DNA from: Evernia prunastri
Lineage: Eukaryota > Ascomycota > Lecanoromycetes > Lecanorales > Parmeliaceae
Assembly: GCA_003184365.1 (NCBI GenBank)
Contig: NKYR01000020.1
Location: 192,116 to 256,115, forward strand
Length of the DNA stretch: 64,000 bases
Direction: 5' to 3'
Both the position numbers and the translations under genes were made by a program. Positions 45,578-58,020 of this stretch are shown piece by piece. The notes below the pieces were generated by a model, which was not told the origin of the DNA, made no database searches, and saw nothing but the letters and a program-made list of their open reading frames with translations. The first letter of the stretch is position 1; the number at the start of each line of letters is the position of its first letter.

Positions 45578-47441
45578 ATGACCGACAAACAGATAGACGC
45601 GGTGGAGCTTCGAGAGGTGGAAGCCAGACAAAACAATGACGATAAAGACATGGCTCGGCTGGGCAAAAGTCCCGTGCTGAAGGTTGGTTCAATACATTTC
45701 CACAAGCGATTTTCATTTCTCTCCTAATTGATACGATAGCGAAATTTCGGTTTAATGTCCATCTTGGGCTTTAGCTGCACAGTACTCATCACCTGGGAAG
45801 GCTTTTTGATGTACCCGAAACCGAGAGCTCCTTTCGAGGCAGTTGCGCTAATGTAGCTAAGAGTCTTCGCACAAGGCTTTGCGAAGTAGGTATCTCCAAT
45901 AACTTGTCTCCCCGCGAAATGCTAAGAAGCCATGTAGCGGCGGTCCAGCAGGAGTCATATACGGCTACATCTTTGTCTGGATAGGGACACTTTCCGTCTT
46001 CCTTACATTGTCAGAGGCGACATCAATGTGAGTAGCGGCAGTCGCAGCTCAAAAGCTATGGCGGATCGGAGACCCCTGACATGCAGATAGGGCACCAACG
46101 TCGGGAGGGCAGTACCATTGGGTCGCCATGCTCGCCCCGCCTAGATATCAAAGGTTTCTCAGCTATATTACAGGTGAGTATTTCCCTGACGTCTTACAAT
46201 AATCTGTTCCTGGCTGATCTGGGACCGTAGGATGGTTGACAGTCCTCGGATGGCAGGCTTTCCTCGCCTCTGCTGGATACCTGAGCGGGACAATGACACA
46301 GGGTTTGATCATTCTTACCGATCCCAACTATGACCCGCACCCCTGGCACAGTGTCATGCTCTTCTGGGGAGTCATCCTGTTCGGCGTCTCGATCAACACT
46401 ATCATCAGTAACTGGCTTCCTAGATTTGAAGCACTGATCCTAATTCTCCACATCCTCGGCTTCTTTGCTATCTTACTCCCACTCGTCATCCTAGGGCCAC
46501 ATGCGCCGCCCTCACAAGTGTTCCAAACATTCATTAACGGCGGAAACTGGCCTACCGATGGACTCTCCTTTTTCGTCGGGCTACTAGGTAACGTGTTTGC
46601 TTTCTTTGGTGCTGACGGAGCCATCCACATGTCCGAAGAGATCCAAAACGCCGCTGTCGTTGTACCGAAGGCAATTTTGTTTAGCATCGTCTTGAACGGC
46701 TTCCTAGGCTTGGGCATGGCGCTCGCACTACTCTTTTGCATTGGTGACATTGATGCTGCTCTCACTACGAAGACTGGGTACCCTTTTCTTGAGATCTTCT
46801 ACCAGGCCGTCGGAGACATCACTGGAGCGGCGCTCATGACATCTATAATCGTTGCGCTCTCTCTTTGTGCTACGGTCGGTATTGTTGCATCTGCCTCTCG
46901 GCAACTCTGGGCCTTTTCCCGCGATAGAGCGGTTCCCGGCTGGGAGCACATCCAGCGTGTCAGTTCGAAATCCGCAATTCCGATGCTCGCCGTCTTCTTG
47001 ACGACGACACTGGCCTGTGTTCTCGCCCTTATTGTGCTCGGCTCTTCCACTGTCTTCAATGACATCGTTTCGCTCTCCGTTGTCGGCCTTTTCGGCTCCT
47101 ATTTCATCGTCGTCGTGCTCCTTCTCTGGCGCCGTCTCCGCGGCGACATCAAGCTCTACCCTAGCTCGGCAGACGTACTCACGAATGTTCCTGGTAAAGA
47201 GCTCACGTGGGGCCCTTGGCGAATACCGGGTGTCTTTGGTATAATCAATAACGGCTTCGCGACCGTCTACCTTCTCATCATCTTTTTCTTCAGCCTGTGG
47301 CCGCCCGTGGACCATCCAACAGCTAAGACGATGAATTACAGCAGTCTGATGTTTGGCGGTACGATGATTTTCAGCGTGTTGTACTACCTCTTCCGCGCAA
47401 GGCACGTGTATACCGGACCAATTATTCAAGTAGAAAGTTGA
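45578..47441 (+). CDS. APC-family amino acid/GABA/choline permease
   Basis: Six exons: 45578-45682, 45740-45810, 45862-45885, 45938-46027, 46091-46173 and 46231-47441 (527 aa). After a 35-residue acidic N-terminus, the family signature appears on splicing: RNFGLMSILGFSCTVLITWE, then IVFAQGFANGGPAGVIYGYI and APTSGGQYHWVAMLAP. Another conserved segment is FFGADGAIHMSEEIQNAAVVVP. About twelve membrane segments can be counted, and the C-terminus is short. The pattern matches fungal GABA/choline/amino-acid permeases (UGA4/HNM1-like), but the exact substrate cannot be read. It would import nitrogenous solutes across the plasma membrane or vacuole. It lies head to head with the NAT gene and near the amino-acid oxidase. 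Confidence 0.93.
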
Positions 47442-48587
47442 GGTCGCCGTAGAGGTGGGCGTTGAAACATGCAGAGTAGCCTTCTAAGTTCATGTATCGT
47501 TAGAGAACAAGATCAAGTTACAAGAATTGAGATTGGAGCCTTGAAGTTTAGTCTCCTGTACTCTAGCACCGGCGATTATCAACGGCCTATTCAAGCTCAG
47601 TCTCCTAATAACAAGAATTCGGTGACAGTACCGCCGAGCATGCTCGCCTCGACCGCCAAGCCGCCCAGCTTCCTCGAGCTGATGCACAACCGCATAGTGC
47701 ACGCTCACCTCCAGTTTCTGTCAAAATTCTGCGCATGGCCTGTGTGGCACAGGAATCATCACGCGCTATCCTGACCGACTCTAGCCCTCCGCCGATGGTC
47801 CCACGGTGCCGAAGTCTCGACCGGAGCCTTTTGTGATTTCCCGGTAACTCTTCCGCTCTTGCCTCAGACGAGACAGGTCTTTACACGGCGAGAGTACCCA
47901 AAGAAAGGGCCAGCAGAAGTATCGGAGAGGGATATGGGAATTATCCAGAAAGGGTGCTGGAGGCTGCAATGCCATTGCCACCTAGTAATTTGTCGCGGAT
48001 CAAAAAGAAGGAATGCCGAAAGATTGCCAAAGGCGAGCGCATCTAGTTTCAGGTGTGATACAACAGTAGAATTCATTCGTTATGTAAGAGATGCCGGCGT
48101 CAATTAGATCTGATCTTTCACTTCCTTCACTTCCGGGCTGTACAGAATGACTAGTGGCTTTAAGTGAAAATGAAAGGATGGAGAGACGTCGTGCATGAAA
48201 AGGAGGAGAAGAGCAAGGGTCCAAGCTGCTACGGACCCCTAGGCGGGATTCTTCAGGTTAAAGCTCTATGTTGGAGAGTGACAAATAGATGGTAATTGTT
48301 CAGGCAGAGAATGGACGAGCAGTCCTCAAGCAAGGCTGGCTACGTAGCAACCAGATTTATCAGATTCAGAGATTCGCTTGACTGTGTGAGGCTTTGGACT
48401 TGTGACCCCATTCCTTTACTCCTATACACAAGTGATGAGTCTGGTCCCAGGCTCTGAGACTTCAGTGAGAAGGCCTCTGTCAGTATTTGAGTAATCTGAA
48501 ATTCCATCCTGACATTCTCTGACGCCAGAAGTGTTACTACCGGAGAAGCTATGGCCTTGGATAGATCAAAGCTAAGATCCAGCCAAT
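47442..48587. other. Intergenic region, 1.1 kb
   Basis: Convergent 3' ends of the permease and the aspartic-protease-like gene. Only unrelated short open frames. Confidence 0.6.
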
Positions 48588-51152
48588 CTACGCTCTTCTC
48601 TCAGAACCATCGGGCTTCTCGACCAGTTGGCGCTCTGGCGCCCTGGGCGAACCATCTAGAGTCTCCAGACCCGTCAACAAATCGCTCAGAGGAAGACGCT
48701 GGTTTTTGGAATATGTCGCCGGATATATCGAGAGGGGCATTTCTGGGGAAACGAGAGCAGATAGAGATCCGCGGACCGAACTCTTCACCACCTGTGGGCG
48801 ATGGCAGAAGGGAGATGATGATCCGTTGAATCCTCCCAGAACGGGCGACATCTGCGGGCTCTCGGAGATTGGAGTTGGCGGCAAGGACCTGTTCAGATCG
48901 AGCGACCTCCGCGTGTATAACGAGTGTATTTCTGCTTCTATGTTCGCATTGACGATCGACTCTTTTTCCGTTTCAGTCTCCTTTCGCTGAGAGGCAGATA
49001 CTATGATTTCAGGGCAGGGCGCGCCGTCAGATGACGCAAAACTTGTCCAGCTTTTCGTAGAAGATTTCGTCGGTGCGAAGATCTTCCATCTGTCGGCGGT
49101 GCGTGTCTGTGCCATGACGGGTGAACTCCGGTTGGTTCCCAGTTCGTGGGAAATGATCGGAAGAGCGTCGGACATCTCGGGTATCTCTTTTCCTGATCCC
49201 GAGGGAGCCTGCTCGTTCAGCAACTCCGCTCTGGCTTTCGCGTTATCAGAAAGCTCGCGAAATGGCCCGACCAGGCTGTTATGACCGATCTCCTGTGCAA
49301 GGCGATCATTTGACCGTCTGGGTTCCTGGGAGGGTGCACGGACCGGTACGGCTTCGCTCCGAAGCTGGGTGATTTTTCTTCGTCGCCATCTTCGCATGAC
49401 AAAGGTAGCCGCAAAGGTGGTTATCAGAAGAAATGTAGCTGTTCCAAGGATGATCCCTATAAGGACGTTGCGACGCATATGGTTGGGTGTTTTGGTGGCT
49501 GACTGAATAGCAACCAAGTCTGTCGGCATATCGTCCTCAAACAGACATTGCGAAACAGAGAAATTAGAACGCTCGTAGTCGACAATGACATATCTGAGAC
49601 AATCCGATTAGCAATCGAACTACAGTCGAGATGAGACCCGAGAGCACTTACGCTTCTTGTAGGAAGCTCCGACCCAGAGTATATTGAGACTTGTTGGCGG
49701 CCTGCTGGAGGGGAAAATATCGAGTGGTAGCTGGAACCGAAGGATATTTTACCTCTAGGTCAAAGCTTGCATATGGCAAGACGATTTGCACTGTAGGGCC
49801 CCCACCTACAGCATTTGCGATAGTGAAAGTGAAGCTGGGGTTTTTAGATAACAGACTCTGGTGGAGAGTATCATTCACCAAATACATTTCTGTTGTGTAG
49901 TCCCATGCTAACCCAAGTGTCTTTTCAAACAATTGACACGCTTCCGTAGGGAGGTATATATAGGGTAGGGTAGAGTCGATAAAAGTCAAAATTGGGTTCG
50001 GTAGTAACAGCTGTTGTTGAGTGGTTTGTTGGGTGGTGAAGTCGTTCGTGATTGTTGAATTGATCGACTGGAGTCCAACCACGAGATCCCGGGAGATATC
50101 GGCGGCGAGGGAGAGAGAGACATTATTTGGGACAAATAGTGAACGATCGTAGCCGCCAAACGTCAAGCTTCCAAATACGCCCTTCGACCCTGCTGAAAGT
50201 CAGCGTTGGGATCATCCCGTGCATCTTGATCTCTCGCTGGGTAACAAGGGTCAAACATGTAGCAAAGGATGACTTTTCAAATGGCGCGGTCTTGGACAAA
50301 GTTGTCCACAGTCGTGGCTCCTTTTTAAAGTCGTGACTCGCAGTTCGTGTAAGCTATGTTGAACATGGAAGACAATGCGAAAGGAAGATACCACAATGAA
50401 ATAGGCTCGCAGTCACTTTGATTGGCAACAAGTGTGACTCATAATAGAAAGTTTTGATCGCAGCAGTCTTGGATTATGCGGTGGGTGCAACTTTGCTGAG
50501 CTAGAGAAAGGACTCACGGTAGGGTGCCCCTGCAGTATATGCCCACGACAGACTTGGAATCAAGCTCTTACTGTGCATTGCAGTCAAGAAACCTGGACGT
50601 GGCTCCGTAAAGTTGCTAATATTTGTCCCTTGGTGACCCAAATCAAAGACACCCAAATAATAGTCATCGGTCGCAAGAGCTGAGATAACCTGCGAGTCTA
50701 TTGTAGGCCCACCGATGGATTTGTCGAACCCCAATGCTATCGTGTCTAGCCCGTATGGAGCAGCTTCATCATATCCAAGGTTTAATTCGAGTCCTAAAGA
50801 GTAATTACCCAGGGCTTGCCAGGAGCTCGACTGTGTTGTGTCGAACAGACCACCGCGAGATTGGTTGCAGGGTGAAGAGGCTGAGGTGCCATTCCTGCCA
50901 GGTGGGCATCCTTGTGGGCTTACAACCCAGGTCTCTTGCCCCGCTGTTGATGGCAGAACACGGACAGGCTGTCCAGAGCTCCCAACTCGCAAGGCGAATG
51001 AGGACCAAGAGCCGTCATCACCATCCCTTCAATGGAAATCAGCATCATTGTTAATGAACAGGCAATGGATTTGATGTAGGAAAAGAGTGGGTAGGTAAGG
51101 TAGGTACGTACCAATATTGCGACGGGGGCCAACTGATAGGCGCCGGCGCCAT
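48588..51152 (-). CDS. Transmembrane aspartic-protease-like protein lacking the first catalytic Asp
   Basis: Minus-strand exons 51152-51112, 51026-50518, 50189-49652 and 49593-48588 (697 aa). The ectodomain follows the pepsin-fold plan: WDGDDGSWSSFALRVG, then VRVLPSTAGQETWVV where DTGS is expected, GVFGSLTFGGYDRSLF, LTFIDSTLPYIYLP where DSGT is expected, and YTLGRSFLQEAYVIVDYE. The first catalytic Asp is absent and the second motif lacks its Gly, so proteolysis is unlikely. Many N-glycosylation sites are present. A single membrane helix (about 403-428, VLIGIILGTATFLLITTFAA) is followed by RRWRRRK and a cytoplasmic tail of about 265 residues rich in Ser and Pro. A surface sensor or wall-linked receptor role is inference. 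No signal peptide is visible at this start, so an earlier exon may be missing. One intron is 328 nt. Confidence 0.82.
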
Positions 51153-52395
51153 TCCTCGTACAGCTCACCACTTACGGTAAGGCTACTCTAAGGCTGAGCC
51201 GAGATTAATAGTCGAGACTTGTCCTTGCTTCCTATTTTTTCCAATTAATATAGCAGTAAGTTGCAACATCTCTGGCTCTTCGAGTCTTTCATATCTTGGA
51301 ACGTCTTTGGGAAGGTGTACCAAAGCGCTCAAGCGGCTGCCTCTTGTTGTCAGCTTCCACTATTCACAGATCTGTGCCTGTTGCCAGCATTGCCTACTCT
51401 AACGAGCCCCTGCAGTTTTGTCTCAAGTACGAATCTGCATGCATCTGCACCTTGGTTTCAGTCTTCTTTTCTCTGCACATATGAGGCAGGAAACTCTGCA
51501 TGATCCACTCCACAAAACAGGAAGAACATGTAACCTTTCAAACCCCCTACTTCGCCACTTTTAAGTGTGCGGCGCTCCTTTTAAACCATGGCTTCTGGAA
51601 ATATATCGACAATCATAGTTGAAGCATGGATAGCCTCTCCGAATGGTCTCGCAACTCGCTGTGCCACTGTTTGGCGTTCGAATCGACACCAAGGTACGCT
51701 CGAACATGGCTGAACGCATTCCGTCCTGTTACCATTTGCTGCACACCGTATCCATGCACTGCGAATCTAATGGTGCAACGTGCCGGAGCTCTACATGTCT
51801 TTCATACATTTTCTAAAATTTCCCAGTGTATCTCTACGCGCTGGCAAACTTGCCCGGCCCGCCTGGCATCAACCGCTCAGAAGGGTGTGACCCAAGCGAG
51901 AACAAGGCTCTGTCAGCCTCATATAAAAAATGTTGCCGAGACTACATTTGATTGCCCACTTCATCGATACGCCCCCACATGCATCTCCTCGCCCTCCGCT
52001 TTACTTTGTCACGCTCAGAGATTGTCCTTGCTGATTTCAAGTATGCAGCAAATGTATATCGTGTGAATGCACCTCTCCTACATGAAAAATTCTGCAGGAA
52101 TTGTGGCCCTTCTTTGATTATGCGCTCTTATGATTGTGATTAGAAGGTTGACAGTCCACGCGTACACCATATCTAAACACTGTAGCGGTTCCGACCACCC
52201 TTTCTCATTTGACGAGTCTCACAAGATATCCCAGCATTATGGAAGAGGTGTCGCAGCAGTGGAGATCTAGGTGTCCTATTCGCCTGGCGTCCGAAAGAAG
52301 AATATATAGCTTCGTCTAGCCATCGAGTACCCATCTCTCGTTGAACCTGTGGTCGTGGAATCGACGATATTCCTATCCAGTCTCAGTACTCAGCC
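51153..52395. other. Intergenic region, 1.2 kb
   Basis: Upstream of two divergent genes. An open frame at 51626-52066 (plus) has no recognisable features. TATATAG at 52303-52309 lies about 90 bases before the next ATG and may be its TATA box. Confidence 0.5.
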
Positions 52396-53385
52396 ATGTT
52401 CGGTAGAAAAAGCTTTGTTCAGTTGCTCGTGAACATAATATTTGTTCCTATTAACGGAGCGAAACTCGAAAAGAGGCCATATGCCGTGCTCGACAATCCC
52501 AATGGCAGTTATAACCCTCATCTTCCTGGCGGTGCTTCTCCGCAGGACGTGAACAGCTTTCCAGTGCTGCTTGAGGAGACGACAGCTGCAGGTCCAGCGG
52601 CAGGTGCTACCCCAACCACAGCATCTATCCCAGCCACCCCAACCTTGCTTGCAACGCCCGTGGTATCTACAGCACCATCACAGACCACAGCTGCGCCCAC
52701 TTTGGCATGTGCGTGGACATGCAATTTGTTCTATCACGTCAGAGTTGCCCTTGTACAGCCAGATGAAATGCAGATCTAATATGTCACAGTATGTCAATGT
52801 GTATTACTGGCCTGGAAAGTCGCAAAATACCGGTTGTCTTTCAGCAGAGCCATATGTCACGACTTCCATTCCGACTTCCAGTCCTGATTTCCCAAACATG
52901 TACAATCCCAACACCTCAAAAGTTAGAACGCCCCTATACTTACTCCATACAGTCAATTTCCCAGCGTCTACCTCGTTTTCCACACAATCTACGCCACTGA
53001 CGGATGCAACAACAACGTTGGCTCAACGTTCAATAGATTGACCACCTCTCTTGCGCCTGATGCACTGTCATCTATTGGACACAACAACGCAACATACAGC
53101 TTCAACTTCAGCGATCTTCCCTGCCCGCCGGCCGACAAAGGGTGGGATCCTAAAACAGGTCCATACGCGCCCGTGGTTGCCCCTCCCGATTTTCTTTTCA
53201 ATCTAGACCCAGCGTTCGAGACGTGTATTCTCGCTGCCCATCAAGGGATCGATCCTTACGCGACTCTGACCCATGCAAATGCGGCCTCGGGTGATGGAGA
53301 CCCTGGCTGTAAGAGAGGGCATTGGAGCATGCGCACCCGGTGGCGTGGGCTCCGCAGGAGACGGGCGAGCCAACATCATGAGTAG
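52396..53385 (+). CDS. Putative secreted Thr/Pro/Ala-rich protein, unknown function
   Basis: Probable exons 52396-52737, 52790-52899 and 52953-53385 (294 aa). The N-terminus is moderately hydrophobic (SFVQLLVNIIFVPING) and precedes a KLEKR site that could be cut by a Kex2-like protease. A low-complexity Thr/Ala/Pro stretch (about 63-100) is typical of O-mannosylated linkers. The C-terminal part has YVNVYYWPG, FPSVYLVFHTIYATDGC and YSFNFSDLPCPPAD, restored by the second intron. This resembles a secreted family I have seen in filamentous ascomycetes but cannot name. The first intron uses a weak GTCAGA donor. A GTAAGA near 53309 offers an alternative 3' end, so the last 35 residues (Arg-rich) may not be real. 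Confidence 0.6.
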
Positions 53386-54747
53386 GTGGGTTCTTGGTAG
53401 AACCGGATTATGACTTCTTAGCAGGTCAAACATGTCGGTAGCTTTTTGGTAAAGTGCAAGGCGGACAGCAACTGAAGAAGCCATCTCCGGACCGGCCGGA
53501 AACCTCGACTTGGCGTTCAATGCCACCTTCAATAATGAAGCACTACGTCGGTTCTTGCTATAGGCCACAGCCGAGTTTGATACACACTCATTTCGCGATA
53601 CATTTGTAATTAAAGTAGTTAACAACATACTCTTCCGAACGAAAACAGCTTTTTTAGGTCTACACCTTTGATGGTAACAGCATCTTGAGACATTCAGCAA
53701 AATGGCATATTTCGTGATCAGCTCCGAGTGACCATTTTCAGTCTTGCCAGATTGACCACGCTATATTTTTACTTCCAGTTCCGCCAATGGTGGGGCACTG
53801 TTCACCATGCCTGCGGACTCCTACCAAGGCTGAGGGCGCGGGAAAGCTGAAAATGCACACGTCTGATCAATGATTCCTCCCGCTGGTTCATCAACGCCAA
53901 GAAGGATCCTGCGTTCCCGCTGAGCCTCCTTTGCCGCATCTTTGCCCATAGAGCGTACATGACGTAGTCCTGGCCAAAGTCACTTAGCTGCAGAACAATA
54001 CGTGTAAAAGTAATTCGCGCAAACGAGGCTGTGCTTCTTTATCATCTATCATTTCAGTATAAACGCGGAATGCGATATGAAGTCTCGAATTACGCTAAAT
54101 GGTTGATACGTTTTTACTAGCCTTGATTAATCATCTTTAGCATGACGTTAGGGTAGTATGATGGAATCAATCAATCAATATAACCAATCTTGACAACATC
54201 CCAGAAAGATACGACAGGACTATATTTAATGATTACGAATTAGTGTATCTATATACGGAAGCTGTCACCTTCCATAGACCTAACCTCCCAATCCGCATGT
54301 TCTTGCGGGCTTTGGAGGCCTAGGTGAATGCAAATTATGCAGCGTCGACGATGTCCTGCTCCAGGCGCATACTGCAGCGCCTTGCTGCGGCGTATGTTCA
54401 GCAGGTGCTGATCTTCCTGGAGGATGAGGGGTTTTGTTTGCTCTGTTTGCTCTCTGCATGTTTGTCCTTTTCTAAGGCACAAGGTAGGTTTCATCATCTT
54501 TTACCATTGCATTCAGTAGCTGCTTCAGCTAAAGTAGCTTTCCCGTGGTCGCGCCTGCGTTGTGGAATGTGCAAAGAAGGTGCGCTCCGACAATGTTCCG
54601 TGAGGACCTTGTATAATATTCGGTGAGGACCTTGTGTCTTGCGTCACAGGTACATTCAACAGTAAGTACCTTACCTATACCATTGCGCATACTAGCTACG
54701 TTTATCACCCTGTTCTCATTGCAAATATAGCAAGGACCTCAACTACG
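53386..54747. other. Intergenic region, 1.4 kb, with repeat copy A
   Basis: No gene found. It contains at 53786-54100 a diverged copy of sequence that recurs downstream of the monooxygenase gene. Confidence 0.6.
53786..54100 (+). repeat. Diverged repeat copy A
   Basis: A segment starting near GGGGCACTGTTCACCATGC and running to CGCAAACGAGGCT (54017-54029) matches, in the same order and with similar spacing (about 227 versus 205 bases), the stretch 57511-57800. Similarity continues for some 70 bases with a shared GAAGTCTC. Identity is partial, so this is an old duplication. Confidence 0.6.
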
Positions 54748-56594
54748 ATGCCTACTACTGTAGTCCATGATGTACTCATTGTGGGCGCGGGTCCAGGGGG
54801 TCTAGCTGTCGCTGCCCGCCTCCGCGAACCTACTCCCTCCGCAGTATTCACAGACGCAGAGCATAATCGTTATCAATGGGTCAAGAAGTACTCCGGACGG
54901 ATGAACCTTCTTCCTCGAGGACCTGACACGGCGAGGTCCAAGTGCTCCTCTACATGTCGCCGCAACGCAAACGGGTATGGATCGTCTTTTTCTCCCTTTC
55001 GGAGTCTCATGGCTAATTGTATTTTTAAATCAGAGATAGTATGGTAGCGTCCGGCAACCAGAGGCTCGATATCAAGGTCGTTGACAGCAGCGGTTGTGAC
55101 TGGCTGGACAGTTGGACAAAGAATTTCGCAGCTCTAGGCATCTCACATCTTCGGAGTCCCATGTTCTTCCATCCCTGTCCCCGTGATCGCGATGGATTAC
55201 TTGCATTTGCGCGTGAGTCAGGCCGGTGCGACGATTGCGTGGAGATTGCGAACTGTGTGGGCAAATCCATGAGCAAACACAGACGAAAGAAGAAAACAGG
55301 CAAGGGGTACAGCATTGGATCATCGAATAAAGCAATTTTGGAAATTGACGAGCGGGATCGTAAAGATTACTTCACACCCAGCGCGGAGATCTTTCAAGAT
55401 TATTGTCAGGAGGTGGTACAGAGGTACTCCCTAGGAGATCTGGTAGAACAAACGCAGGTCTCATCAATCGACTTTGGTTATCACGATGAGTTCGAAGAAT
55501 ACGGGGACCCTGGAACCAAAGTTTTCAAGGTAACCACCACAAGTGGGACCATCAAATTTGCCAAGGTTGTTGTTCTTGCTATCGGAGCTGGTGGTAAGCC
55601 GGCTATGCCTCGACAATTGTCAGCAGTCGAAAGTGAAGGGGCATGCCATAGTACACAATTACCAAAGCAGATGTTCCCACCTAAGAACCTTAAACAAAAA
55701 ATCCTCGCACGGGTTCCGACGGCCGTTGTAATCGTCGGAGGTGGTTTAACGTCGGCACAGATTGCAAACCAGTGCATAGAGAATGGGGTGCGAAGGGTCT
55801 TCCTGGTGATGCGAGGCCCTTTAAAATGTAGATCACTGACCAGATGATCATGTTGGCCGTTGACTTACTGAGCCTTAGTAAAACCGTTTGACATCGATCT
55901 TGATTGGATGGCTAAATACCAGAATGTGCAGAAAGCGGCTTTTTGGTCCGCCGATAGCGATGGAGGTAAGACTTAGCCAACCCTGGGCGGACACGGTCGT
56001 CATGCTAAGTCTGGAGTAGAGCGCTTGGAAATTTTACTCAAAGCACGCAACGGCGGCTCCATCACGCCACGCTATTTCAAGAAGCTGCAGACCCATATCG
56101 CACGTGGTTCCTTGTCCATTCTCACACATACCACCATCATGAACCAGGTTTGGGATAGTCAACGTAAAAGCTGGGATATTCAAACCCACCCAGCCATTCC
56201 CGACATTCCACGCGAAATCGACTACATCTACTACGCCACCGGCGTTCAACCCAACATCGAGCACCTCCCGTTCGTCTCCCCACTGCGTGAGAAATCGCCA
56301 ATCGAAGTGATTGGTGGCATGCCATGCTTGACCCAAGATCTCGCATGGGCAAAAGACGTGCCGCTTTTCGTGGCAGGCAGGTTGGCGGGTTTGAGGATCG
56401 GTCCCGACTGCGGCAATCTCGAAGGCGCGAGAGTGGGTGCCGAGAGGATCTCATGGGCGGTGGAGGATATACTGGAACGGCAGCAGGATAGGGACTCGGA
56501 AGCTGAGGGTTCCTATCATCGCCTATGCCAGAGGGTTGGGTCTGTCAATATGTATGAGTCTCTAGAGGATTCGTCTGGATCGGAAAGGAACTAG
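54748..56594 (+). CDS. FAD/NAD(P)H-dependent monooxygenase-like protein (lysine/ornithine N-monooxygenase superfamily)
   Basis: Exons 54748-54974, 55034-55827, 55879-55965 and 56020-56594 (560 aa). DVLIVGAGPGGLAVAARL (about 8-25) is the FAD Rossmann motif, and AVVIVGGGLTSAQIANQC is the NAD(P)H-binding one. SHLRSPMFFHPCPRDRDGLL and ATGVQPNIEHLPF are conserved in this flavoprotein group. Splicing restores GPLKLKPFDIDLDWMAKYQN and DGERLEILLKARN. The protein is probably soluble, without signal peptide. Relatives hydroxylate amine side chains of lysine or ornithine, but this branch is largely uncharacterised, so the substrate stays open. Diverged repeat copies flank the gene on both sides. Confidence 0.85.
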
Positions 56595-56974
56595 CGGCAA
56601 GCGATCACCAACACAGCCGTGATAAGCGATGGGACTATGACATCCTACGGTGTTATGATGAGAGTCTGCGTACCATTGGCCGAGTCTTCTGTCCTCGTAA
56701 CAATCTCTGGCGAGGAAGATAGGCAAAGCGTGCGGTCATCTGGCGCGATGACACGGCCGTCTCCACGGTGATAGCGGCCGTCCGCTTCTTGACCTTGTCA
56801 ACTAATTTACTGCGTACACTCCAATGACCAAAGCTTCCTCGTCGTCTACGCTTTGCCTGCAAATTTCTTGCTTTAATCGCCGATTAGTCTGGACTGAACA
56901 ATCTTCGCTCTAGCCGCAGTCCTCACCATGGCTAATATTCAGATTTAACACTGTGTTAGTGGACGAATTTTAGG

Positions 56975-57600
56975 CAGACGAGGCTGGCATTTCTGTCATT
57001 TATATATTCTACATAGACGCGTTGCTGCAAGGCGAACTCTCGGGGTTCTCTCAATCGTCTACAGAGCGGATGACGTAATGAATGAGTAGATTTTGGTTCA
57101 GTCGGAACTCGCTGACGCCTCACTTTTGGTCTGGACACGGTTTCGTGTCGATAGGTAAGCACGGTAATTTTGTTTGGGGAGTAAAGTATGCAGGCTGCAG
57201 CGTTTCACTTAGCGCCCGCTCCGGCATAAGTACCTCGCCACGCATTCAACTGCTTCAAGATTTAATTACCCCCCATGAGGTTTTGTGGGGAGCGCCATCA
57301 TGAAGTTACTGCTGATTCCAACGGAGCGCACGTCTATCAATCTCTGCAATTCATCTAAATCAACCCCTTTTCTCTCCGGCGCGAGTACATCGATAGTATC
57401 CCAATTTCTTCAAACATCTGTGAAGAGATGGAGTATTTCGTGTTCAAGTTTGGGTGAACAAGTTCATGCGTGGCAAATGAACGATACTTTACACCTAGAT
57501 CCGTCTCCGATGATGGGACACTATTCATCATGCGTGGGGGCTGAGGGAAAGCAGGACATGCATATTGTGGCCTCATTGATCCTACCGAACATGTTTAAGC
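56975..57600 (+). repeat. Diverged repeat copy B
   Basis: Starts near CAGACGAGGCTGG, then TCTCTCAATCGTCTAC, CATGAGGTTTTGTGGGGAGC, CTTACTGCTGATTCCA-like TTACTGCTGATTCCA, GAAGCGCACG-like GGAGCGCACG and CGATAGTATCCCAATTTCTTCAA. The same string of landmarks occurs in copy C. The part after 57511 matches copy A. Confidence 0.65.
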
Positions 57601-57714
57601 ACCAAAATTTTCCGCCTGACAGTTCAACTTCCGGAGGATCGTTCTCCAAGCCCCCCTGGCGCAGTCTTCGCTACGGCCGATACTCAGCTGCAACCCTATG
57701 ACTGTTATAATAGT

Positions 57715-58020
57715 CTGCGCAAACGAGGCGCCTGGCTCCTTCTCTTTCTTTCTAAAATCAACCATTTAGTGCAAGAGGAAGTCTCAAGATTCTTTCAATC
57801 ATCTGCTTGTTAGGATCGTGAGTTATCCTACCGTATATTCAACTGCCCGACGACTCGTTTACTCCTTATGAGGTTTTATGGAGAGTGCTATACAATACAC
57901 TTACTGCTGATTCCATTGGCGAAGCGCACGTTCCGTCAACCTCTGTAACCCATCTAAAATCGATGCTTTTCCTCTCTGAAGGCAGTGCATTGATAGTATT
58001 TCAACCTCTTCAACTCAACC
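57715..58020 (+). repeat. Diverged repeat copy C, upstream of the rhodopsin-like gene
   Basis: CGCAAACGAGGC, then TTCTTTCAATCATCTGC, TATGAGGTTTTATGGAGAGTGC, CTTACTGCTGATTCCATTGG, GAAGCGCACG and TGATAGTATTTCAACCTCTTCAA occur in the same order as in copy B. The unit ends about 35 bases before the rhodopsin-like start codon, so its end serves as that gene's promoter or leader. Confidence 0.65.

Noticed and set aside
46328..47429. Long antisense frames over the permease gene
   Set aside because: Shadow of the permease coding frame; the sense translation has clear family motifs and membrane segments.
57285..57701. 138-codon plus-strand frame between monooxygenase and rhodopsin-like genes
   Set aside because: It lies inside the repeat units, and the matching frame is not conserved in copy C, so coding is unlikely.
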